Assembly (NCBI GenBank): GCA_902795975.1 | Contig: CADBNE010000070.1 | Coordinates: 1 to 10,523, forward strand | Source of the DNA: an uncultured Erysipelotrichaceae bacterium | GTDB lineage: Bacteria > Bacillota_I > Bacilli_A > RF39 > UBA660 | Direction: 5' to 3' | DNA length: 10,523 bases | Shown: positions 5,989-10,523 of the stretch, one piece after another | How the letters are laid out: each line of letters opens with the position of its first letter | Position numbering within the stretch: position 1 is the first letter of the stretch | Program-made: the position numbers and the translations under genes | Notes under the pieces: generated by a model | Database searches by the model: none | What the model was told of the DNA's origin: nothing | What the model saw: only the letters and a program-made list of their open reading frames with translations

Positions 5989-7155
5989 CATTTTATTATT
6001 TGAAAGTAAAATAAATACATTTCTACTAAAATAAATTATTACTATTAAATAAATTACACTCAACATACTATAATTAAAGTTATTAGCACCAAATAAATAT
6101 CTTGAATATACAATCATAGCAATTATATTGGTACATATAACTAAATGTAAATTTTTTTTATAAACTATATAGCATAATACAGCTAATATTTCTCCTACAA
6201 ACATATATCTATCATGCATTCTAGGTAAAAAATAAGAAACAATAACTATAAACCATAGTGCTAACGTAAGTATTTTTTCATTATTCCATTTAACCTTTTT
6301 AAAAATAACAAATGCCATCATAGCAGCGCATAACATTATAGTAAATAATATTCCTATTTTACTAAATATATTTACTTCTCCTGGAAGTATTTCATAAATA
6401 TTAGGATAATTCATTACAAGATGTTCTTTCCAACTTTTTGTTTGATTAAAATAAACAAGTATAATTTTCTTTATTGGATTTCCCATAATAATTGCAGGTA
6501 AACATAATATAAAATTCACTATAGGAATTATAAAAAAATTTAATATAGAATATTTGTTTTTAGATATATATAAAACAATAAATACAGGTAGCACAAATAT
6601 AAATTGTAACTTTAATGAAAAAGATACTCCTAACAATATAAAACTCTTAAGATATTTTTCTTTAAGCAACGCTAATAAAGCCAATATTACAAATGAAGCA
6701 TATATAGAATCACATTGAGCCCATAAGCCCGCATTAAAGATTACAGATGGTAAAAATAAAACTACAGAATAAGTTAATAAACAAAATTCTTTTTTATTCT
6801 CTTTCACTAAATAAGATACTAAACATGAACTTGATATAGCTAATAAAAAATCAGATATAATAGATACACCTTTTATTAAATATATATCTTTTATAGGTAT
6901 ATATGATAATAATGCTAATATAGTAACATATGGTGCATTATAATCACCTGGATAATTCTTTAGTGCTTTTATACCACCATGATTTTTTAAATAACTAAAC
7001 CAATTTGTTAAAAAACCTCTATAATCATCTGATTCAAATTTTAATTCAAAAAATCTAATTGAAAGAGCCATCAAGGTTACAAATATAAAGCCTATTATTA
7101 TATAATTTTTCTTTATAAAATCTATTATCTTTGTTTCAAACTTAAAAGGTTTAAT
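5971..7155 (-). CDS. GT-C fold membrane glycosyltransferase (Gpi18-like mannosyltransferase family)
   Basis: A polytopic membrane protein of about 394 residues with roughly ten hydrophobic segments. It resembles bacterial Gpi18/GT-C proteins that transfer sugars from lipid-linked donors outside the membrane. Seen are an acidic pair after the first helix (FESDDYRGFLTNW), then GGIKALKNYPGDYNAPY, GLWAQCDSIYASF, FSLKLQFIFVLPVF and YFLPRMHDRYMF near the C-terminal third, all characteristic. Sugar and acceptor are unknown. The first canonical starts in frame (TTG 7074, ATG 7071) have no ribosome binding site and would cut the first membrane helix. An in-frame ATT at 7155 lies five bases after GGAGATGAT (7169-7161), a near-perfect Shine-Dalgarno, and gives a natural N-terminus (MKPFKFETKIIDFIKKNY, then a helix). 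I therefore prefer the AUU start, with moderate certainty. Confidence 0.8.
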   Translation of the reverse strand: MKPFKFETKIIDFIKKNYIIIGFIFVTLMALSIRFFELKFESDDYRGFLTNWFSYLKNHGGIKALKNYPGDYNAPYVTILALLSYIPIKDIYLIKGVSIISDFLLAISSSCLVSYLVKENKKEFCLLTYSVVLFLPSVIFNAGLWAQCDSIYASFVILALLALLKEKYLKSFILLGVSFSLKLQFIFVLPVFIVLYISKNKYSILNFFIIPIVNFILCLPAIIMGNPIKKIILVYFNQTKSWKEHLVMNYPNIYEILPGEVNIFSKIGILFTIMLCAAMMAFVIFKKVKWNNEKILTLALWFIVIVSYFLPRMHDRYMFVGEILAVLCYIVYKKNLHLVICTNIIAMIVYSRYLFGANNFNYSMLSVIYLIVIIYFSRNVFILLSNNKMKKSDL

Positions 7156-7203
7156 AACACATCATCTCCATCTAAATAAAACTATAATACATAAACCAAC
7201 AAT

Positions 7204-7233
7204 ATTGTAATACGACTAAAGAAATAAAGTCAA
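7204..7233 (-). promoter_or_regulatory. Promoter of the GT-C glycosyltransferase gene
   Basis: TTGACT (7233-7228) and TACAAT (7209-7204) are separated by 18 bp. The -35 box directly follows the T-tract of the spoVAEB terminator. The expected start, near 7197, leaves a leader of about 40 nt to the proposed AUU start. Confidence 0.6.
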
Positions 7234-7257
7234 TAAAAAAAGGATTATTAATCCCTT
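7234..7257 (-). terminator. Terminator overlapping the spoVAEB stop codon
   Basis: AAGGGATT (7257-7250) pairs with AATCCTTT (7246-7239) around a three-base loop and is followed by a T run. The stop codon TAA (7250-7248) spans the stem-loop junction. It ends the spoVA operon. Confidence 0.85.
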
Positions 7258-7598
7258 GCTTTAAATATTATAGAAAAAACAAATGAAAATATTATAGCTG
7301 ATACTATTCCTGCTGATGTTAAATTAAACATTCCAGTAAAAAGTCCTAGTGGTCCTACATCAGATATATTAGACATAGTACCATGAGTTAATAAATGTCC
7401 AAAACTTGTAATTGGTACTAATGCTCCTCCTCCAAATATAGAAACAAATTTATCATAAAAATCAAATACATCTAAAAAAGCACCAACTACTACAAAGCTA
7501 CTAGTTATATGTCCTGGAGTTAATTTTGTATTATCTAATATAATTTGTCCTATTAAACATATTATTCCAGCAAATATAAATGAATTAAAATATATCAT
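7248..7598 (-). CDS. spoVAEB: Stage V sporulation protein AE (SpoVAEB)
   Basis: A membrane component of the SpoVA channel that moves calcium-dipicolinate into the forespore and releases it on germination. The 116-residue length fits SpoVAEB. Typical segments are FAGIICLIGQIILDNTKLTP (residues 9-28), HITSSFVVVGAFLD (30-43), GGGALVPITSFGHLL (56-70) and GLFTGMFNLTSAGI (85-98). Three or four hydrophobic helices are visible. The ATG at 7598 has GGAGG-TATTAG before it and lies 14 bp inside the end of spoVAD. The SpoVAC product of the same operon shares the 'PITxFxH' motif, consistent with the two being related families. Confidence 0.95.
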   Translation of the reverse strand: MIYFNSFIFAGIICLIGQIILDNTKLTPGHITSSFVVVGAFLDVFDFYDKFVSIFGGGALVPITSFGHLLTHGTMSNISDVGPLGLFTGMFNLTSAGIVSAIIFSFVFSIIFKARD

Positions 7599-8583
7599 CT
7601 AATACCTCCAAACTTATAGCATGACTTATACTTGGTATAGTTAATTTTTGATTAATCATAGTAGAAGATAAAAGTGCCCCTGTAGCAACCAAAAGTACTC
7701 TTTTAATTTCACCATTTAACATTTTTGGATATATATAACTATTAAATACTAATGGTAAACATGCAGGTCCACTACCACCAGCATGAACATTTTGTTTTTC
7801 TATATCATATATCATACAAGCTGTATCATCATAATTAGATAAATTAATATTATATTCAGTTTTCATATATTCTTTTAAAATCTTTTTACCATATATCCCT
7901 AAATCACCTGTGAGGATAAGATCATAATAATTAATTTCTCTTTTAGTATCTTTTAAATGTTTAAATATAGTACTTGCAGCACTTGGAGCCATTACAGCAC
8001 CCATATGTGATGAGTCTGTTACTCCTAAATCAACAACATTTCCTATAGTTGCACTTTCAATTCTTATCTTATCTTTTTTATTTGTAAGTAAAAAACTAGC
8101 AGCACCTGTAACTGTATATGTAGCTGTTTTCTTCTTTGGACCCCCATATTCAACTGGTTGTCTAAATTGTTTTTCAGCGCCATTATTGTGAGATGATGTA
8201 CTAACTAAACAATTTTTTATTTGTTCCTTATCTAACATATTACTTCCTATAATCATTCCTAATACACTTGTAGAACAAGCTGAATATATACCAATAAGTG
8301 GAATTCCAAGTGATGCACTCGCATAATTAGTTGATACAATTTGATTAAGTAAATCACCTGATATATGTAAATTTATTTCATTTCTAAGTTTATTTTCTTT
8401 ATATAGTACCATATCAACACTATCTATAAGCATTCTACATTCTGCTTGTTCCCAAGTTTTCATACCACAATATAAATCATCATAATGCATATCAAAATAT
8501 CTTGATAATGGACCTTTATTCTCTAAAGGGCCTACAATAGTACTAACATTAGATAAATATACATTTTCATATTTAAAAGTCAT
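7585..8583 (-). CDS. spoVAD: Stage V sporulation protein AD (SpoVAD), dipicolinate-binding
   Basis: Thiolase/KAS III-fold protein that binds dipicolinic acid in the SpoVA complex. It is 332 residues, close to the Bacillus protein (about 338). Seen are the ACSTS motif with Cys103 at the thiolase nucleophile position, SSHNNGAEKQFRQPVEYGGP (130-149), ATYTVTGAASFLL (154-166), DSSHMGAVMAPSA (190-202), TGDLGIYG (225-232) and HAGGSGPACLP (267-277), all characteristic of SpoVAD. The ATG at 8583 is preceded by GGAGGTTAAA, which overlaps the final codons of spoVAC. An in-frame TTG at 8595 forms part of that ribosome binding site and is not the start. Confidence 0.96.
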   Translation of the reverse strand: MTFKYENVYLSNVSTIVGPLENKGPLSRYFDMHYDDLYCGMKTWEQAECRMLIDSVDMVLYKENKLRNEINLHISGDLLNQIVSTNYASASLGIPLIGIYSACSTSVLGMIIGSNMLDKEQIKNCLVSTSSHNNGAEKQFRQPVEYGGPKKKTATYTVTGAASFLLTNKKDKIRIESATIGNVVDLGVTDSSHMGAVMAPSAASTIFKHLKDTKREINYYDLILTGDLGIYGKKILKEYMKTEYNINLSNYDDTACMIYDIEKQNVHAGGSGPACLPLVFNSYIYPKMLNGEIKRVLLVATGALLSSTMINQKLTIPSISHAISLEVLDDIF

Positions 8584-8584
8584 T

Positions 8585-9025
8585 TTAACCTCCAAAAATA
8601 AAATATCTTAATATACTAAAAAAATAAGCACTTACTACACCACACATAATAACAGTTCCAGCTAACTTAAACATATTAGCACCCATTCCAGTAACGATAC
8701 CTTCTTTTTTATATTCTAACGTAGTACTCATCATAGAATGAGCAAAACCAGTAATTGGTATAATAAGGCCACATTTAGCAAACTCTACTGCTTTATCAAA
8801 GAATCCAATAGCAGTAAATAAACAACTAAAAAAAATTAAAGTAATAATCATTAATGTGCTAGCATCTTTAAATTCTAAATTTAAAAAATTTGAATATATA
8901 TCAATTAATCCTTGTCCAAGAACTCCAATTAAACCTCCTATTATAAATGCTAATAAAGCATTATATAATCTATTTTCTTTTGGAGTATATTTATCAATTA
9001 TTGTTTTATATTTTGCTTTATCCAT
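8585..9025 (-). CDS. spoVAC: Stage V sporulation protein AC (SpoVAC)
   Basis: Membrane protein of the SpoVA dipicolinate channel; Bacillus SpoVAC acts as a mechanosensitive channel. It is 146 residues with four hydrophobic segments. Marks include YTPKENRLYNALLAFIIGGL (13-32), a GQGLIDIY, a central FFDKAVEFAKCGLIIPITGF (about 75-94), AHSMMSTTLEYKKEG and MGANMFKLAG, all typical. The ATG at 9025 follows GGAGGATTTAT; an upstream in-frame TTG at 9040 overlaps the Shine-Dalgarno and is rejected. It is the first gene of a three-gene spoVAC-AD-AEB operon, the minimal form found in clostridia. Confidence 0.95.
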   Translation of the reverse strand: MDKAKYKTIIDKYTPKENRLYNALLAFIIGGLIGVLGQGLIDIYSNFLNLEFKDASTLMIITLIFFSCLFTAIGFFDKAVEFAKCGLIIPITGFAHSMMSTTLEYKKEGIVTGMGANMFKLAGTVIMCGVVSAYFFSILRYFIFGG

Positions 9026-9041
9026 ATAAATCCTCCACAAT

Positions 9042-9070
9042 TATTATTAATAAAATTATTTTTTTTATAC
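9042..9070 (-). promoter_or_regulatory. Possible forespore (sigma-G type) promoter for spoVA operon
   Basis: GTATA (9070-9066) and AATAATA (9048-9042) are separated by 17 bp, loosely like sigma-F/sigma-G elements, which are expected for spoVA by family knowledge. The transcript would start at the edge of the GGAGG. The match is weak in such AT-rich DNA. Confidence 0.3.
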
Positions 9071-9106
9071 ATTTTTAATTTTTTACTTTATTTTTTTCTA
9101 ATAGTG

Positions 9107-9115
9107 TGCTATAAT
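9107..9115 (+). promoter_or_regulatory. Extended -10 promoter of tRNA-Lys
   Basis: TGCTATAAT (9107-9115) is a perfect extended -10 element located 19 bases before the mature tRNA 5' end. No clear -35 box is seen at the right spacing. It diverges from the spoVA operon start. Confidence 0.65.
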
Positions 9116-9133
9116 CGTAGTGTTCTATGAGAT

Positions 9134-9209
9134 GTCTCCTTAGCTCAGCTGGTAGAGCAACAGACTCTTAATCTGTGGGTCTAGGGTTCGAATCCCTAAG
9201 GGGACACCA
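9134..9209 (+). tRNA. tRNA-Lys (anticodon CUU)
   Basis: 76 nt with encoded CCA. The acceptor stem is GTCTCCT with AGGGGAC. The D-arm starts GCTC with GAGC closing; the anticodon stem is ACAGA/TCTGT with loop CTCTTAA (anticodon CTT at 9167-9169). The T-arm is TAGGG-TTCGAAT-CCCTA. It is the only plus-strand gene in the window. Confidence 0.96.
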
Positions 9210-9220
9210 TTTAAGATTTT

Positions 9221-9250
9221 AAAATGATTAATTTAATTAATCATTTTTTT
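9221..9250 (+). terminator. Terminator of tRNA-Lys
   Basis: AAAATGATTAA (9221-9231) pairs with TTAATCATTTT (9237-9247) around a five-base loop and continues into T (to 9250). It starts 12 bases after the tRNA CCA end. Confidence 0.75.
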
Positions 9251-9254
9251 GTAT

Positions 9255-9287
9255 AAAAAAAGCGACATATTAATGTCGTTTTTTTAA
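9255..9287. terminator. Second, possibly bidirectional terminator
   Basis: CGACAT (9263-9268) and ATGTCG (9273-9278) form the core stem with loop ATTA; A- and T-tracts flank it. On the plus strand the stem continues through a G-U pair; on the minus strand the same position is an A-C mismatch, so it favours the tRNA-Lys direction but could stop minus-strand transcripts too. Confidence 0.75.
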
Positions 9288-9299
9288 TTATATATTATT

Positions 9300-9323
9300 C
9301 TCCTTCCTATTTTAATTATAGCA
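9300..9323 (-). promoter_or_regulatory. Orphan extended -10 element with Shine-Dalgarno-like sequence, no gene
   Basis: TGCTATAAT (9323-9315) is followed by AGGAAGGAG (9308-9300) on the minus strand, but no credible reading frame follows. The terminator at 9287-9255 comes only a few bases later. It could be a remnant leader of a lost gene, or drive an RNA of about 50 nt, or be chance. Confidence 0.3.
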
Positions 9324-9327
9324 AACT

Positions 9328-9362
9328 TAATAAAAAAGCTTATAAAATTATTTTATAACCTT
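9328..9362 (-). terminator. Terminator overlapping the stop codon of the HD-domain gene
   Basis: AAG plus TTATAAA (9362-9352, one G-G mismatch between) pairs with TTTATAA plus CTT (9346-9336), followed by more T. The TAA stop (9350-9348) lies in the five-base loop. Confidence 0.65.
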
Positions 9363-10346
9363 ACTATTATTTTTAATTAAATTATTATAAATTTGCATAA
9401 ATTCATTTGATGTATTGATAAATAAATTTTCAATGTCACTTACTTCATTTATATTATATATTTCTATATATTTATCATCATTTGTAATACTATACATAAC
9501 TCTTCTTAAAGTATTAATAAAACAGACTTTAAAAAATGAACTATTTATAGGATCAGGTGTTTTTCTTGTATATACATCATCTACTCTATCATATGGTGAA
9601 ACTATTCCACTAGACATTGCCATTAAATCAGAAATATTTAAAATAACATCATATTCATTATAATTATATTTTTCTAAAAATAATGTTATATCATCTTTGT
9701 ATTTTTCTTCTTTGAATAATCCATTTCCTAATTCGTCAATATAAAAGCCCTCACAAGATGGATCACAATTAGCACATCTATTTCCTTTTAATTCATTATC
9801 ATATGGAATAGATAGAAATGAATGTGTTAATGAGCATATTGCTTCATCTTTTAAGCCCTTCATAAGTAAATATTCATATCCTTTTATAACATGCATAAAT
9901 GTATGATCAAACTTACGACCAATATCATGTAATATGCCTAATTTTTTTGCTGTATCTTCATCTAAATTCATTTTAGATGCTAAAGTACTAGCAACCTCTC
10001 CTTCATATAATGAATGCGCTATCCAAGCACTTGCATTATATTTTTCATTTACTATTTTATTTCCTAAATTGATATTACTATGAATTAATTCATATGCAGT
10101 ATCTAATACTATTTGTCTAAACTCTATATTACAATTACCTGTTTGAATGAATTCATATATTTTTTTACTATCTTGAAAAGCTAGTATATTTTTTACTGCT
10201 TCACATAAATTATCAATTGTTTCATAATCTAATCCTGCTAATACAATAAAAAAAGCATCTGCAGAAGTAATATTATTATTATAATTAACATTATTTATAG
10301 ATAGAGCTTTTTCTTTATATACTTCACTTGTAAAATCTAATCTCAT
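9348..10346 (-). CDS. HD-domain phosphohydrolase with a cysteine cluster, unknown substrate
   Basis: 332 residues, soluble, not recognised beyond the HD superfamily of metal-dependent phosphohydrolases. Candidate metal ligands are complete and in the HD order: His111 (AHSLYEGEVAS), His140-Asp141 (LGILHDIGRK), His152, His175 (LTHSFL) and Asp240 (NISDLMAM). This spacing suggests a two-metal site. Between the last His and the last Asp is an insertion with C191-x2-C194-x3-C198 (CANCDPSC), plus Cys171 nearby, which could bind zinc or an iron-sulfur centre. An N-terminal 90-residue region of unknown fold precedes the HD domain. The ATG at 10346 has AGGAGGG at ideal spacing; the TTG just before it is too close. 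It is monocistronic, with its own promoter and terminator. Nucleotide or cyclic-dinucleotide hydrolysis is possible but unproven. Confidence 0.85.
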   Translation of the reverse strand: MRLDFTSEVYKEKALSINNVNYNNNITSADAFFIVLAGLDYETIDNLCEAVKNILAFQDSKKIYEFIQTGNCNIEFRQIVLDTAYELIHSNINLGNKIVNEKYNASAWIAHSLYEGEVASTLASKMNLDEDTAKKLGILHDIGRKFDHTFMHVIKGYEYLLMKGLKDEAICSLTHSFLSIPYDNELKGNRCANCDPSCEGFYIDELGNGLFKEEKYKDDITLFLEKYNYNEYDVILNISDLMAMSSGIVSPYDRVDDVYTRKTPDPINSSFFKVCFINTLRRVMYSITNDDKYIEIYNINEVSDIENLFINTSNEFMQIYNNLIKNNSKVIK

Positions 10347-10371
10347 CAAATACCCTCCTATTATTAATTTA

Positions 10372-10401
10372 ATTATAACAAAATTAAATTAGTGAATGCA
10401 A
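10372..10401 (-). promoter_or_regulatory. Promoter of the HD-domain gene
   Basis: TTGCAT (10401-10396) and TATAAT (10377-10372) are 18 bp apart, with an extended -10 TG (10380-10379). It starts at the end of the tRNA-Glu terminator, so the gene is transcribed separately from the tRNA. Confidence 0.7.
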
Positions 10402-10430
10402 CAAAAAACTCTTACCTAAGTAAGAGTTTA
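10402..10430 (-). terminator. Terminator of tRNA-Glu
   Basis: AAACTCTTAC (10429-10420) pairs with GTAAGAGTTT (10415-10406) around a four-base loop, followed by T (10405-10403). It lies about ten bases after the tRNA CCA end. Confidence 0.88.
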
Positions 10431-10440
10431 ATAATCAAAT

Positions 10441-10517
10441 TGGTGACCCGTACGGGATTTGAACCCATGAATGCATGCGTGAAAGGCATGTGTGTTGAAC
10501 CACTTCACCAACGGGCC
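10441..10517 (-). tRNA. tRNA-Glu (anticodon UUC)
   Basis: 77 nt with encoded CCA. The acceptor stem is GGCCCGT with ACGGGTC (one G-U), the anticodon stem CATGC/GCATG with loop CTTTCAC (anticodon TTC at 10483-10481), a five-base variable loop, and T-arm ATGGG-TTCAAAT-CCCGT. The 5' end lies six bases from the window edge, so its promoter or upstream tRNA genes are not visible. Confidence 0.95.
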
Positions 10518-10523
10518 AAAGAA

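Noticed and set aside
7151..7166. Short frame MMCY-stop just after GGAG before the glycosyltransferase
   Set aside because: Only four codons, and its ATG directly follows GGAG with no spacing; considered part of the Shine-Dalgarno for the AUU start, though a leader peptide cannot be fully excluded.
9026..9133. Possible small gene or RNA between spoVAC and tRNA-Lys
   Set aside because: Extremely AT-rich, with no reading frame having a ribosome binding site on either strand; explained by divergent promoters.
9415..9663. Plus-strand open frame, 82 codons
   Set aside because: Antisense to the HD-domain gene; hydrophobic shadow with no ribosome binding site.

Overview
The window is very AT-rich chromosomal DNA from a spore-forming, low-GC member of the Bacillota (Clostridium-like or a low-GC Bacilli lineage such as Erysipelotrichales/RF39 relatives; the sequence alone does not decide which). 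Supporting this are strong GGAGG ribosome binding sites, a T-box leader, CCA-encoding tRNA genes, and the sporulation genes yqfC, yqfD, spoVAC, spoVAD and spoVAEB. Almost every gene is on the minus strand, so the functional order runs from the right end of the window to the left.

Right end (about 9,030-10,523): tRNA-Glu(UUC) with its terminator, then a monocistronic HD-domain phosphohydrolase of unknown substrate that carries an unusual three-cysteine cluster. A terminator cluster and a possible orphan promoter follow, then the only plus-strand gene, tRNA-Lys(CUU).

Middle (7,236-9,070): a minimal spoVAC-spoVAD-spoVAEB operon for dipicolinate uptake and release in spores. Next (5,958-7,233) is a separately transcribed GT-C type membrane glycosyltransferase, whose best-supported start codon is a rare AUU.

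Left half (744-5,945): a version of the conserved Bacillus cluster yqfC-yqfD-phoH-yqfF-ybeY-dgkA-cdd-era-yqzL-recO-glyQS. Here phoH and yqfF are missing and a VanZ-family membrane protein sits in their place. yqfC to cdd are tightly packed and end at a terminator after cdd; era, yqzL and recO follow. A 31-codon yqzL gene lies between era and recO. Between yqzL and recO are frameshifted remains of what looks like a DUF1653-family gene whose stop codon still overlaps the recO start.

Left end (1-738): a glyS-type glycyl-tRNA synthetase gene, cut by the window edge, preceded by a clear sigma-A promoter and a very compact glycine T-box leader. The leader has only a miniature Stem I, and its terminator encloses the antiterminator.

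A recurring trait is extreme compaction. Four terminators are built over the stop codon of the gene they end, several Shine-Dalgarno sequences overlap the preceding stop codon, and several candidate -10 boxes lie only a few bases from the Shine-Dalgarno. I found no CRISPR array, insertion sequence, phage gene or obvious new multi-gene defence system.
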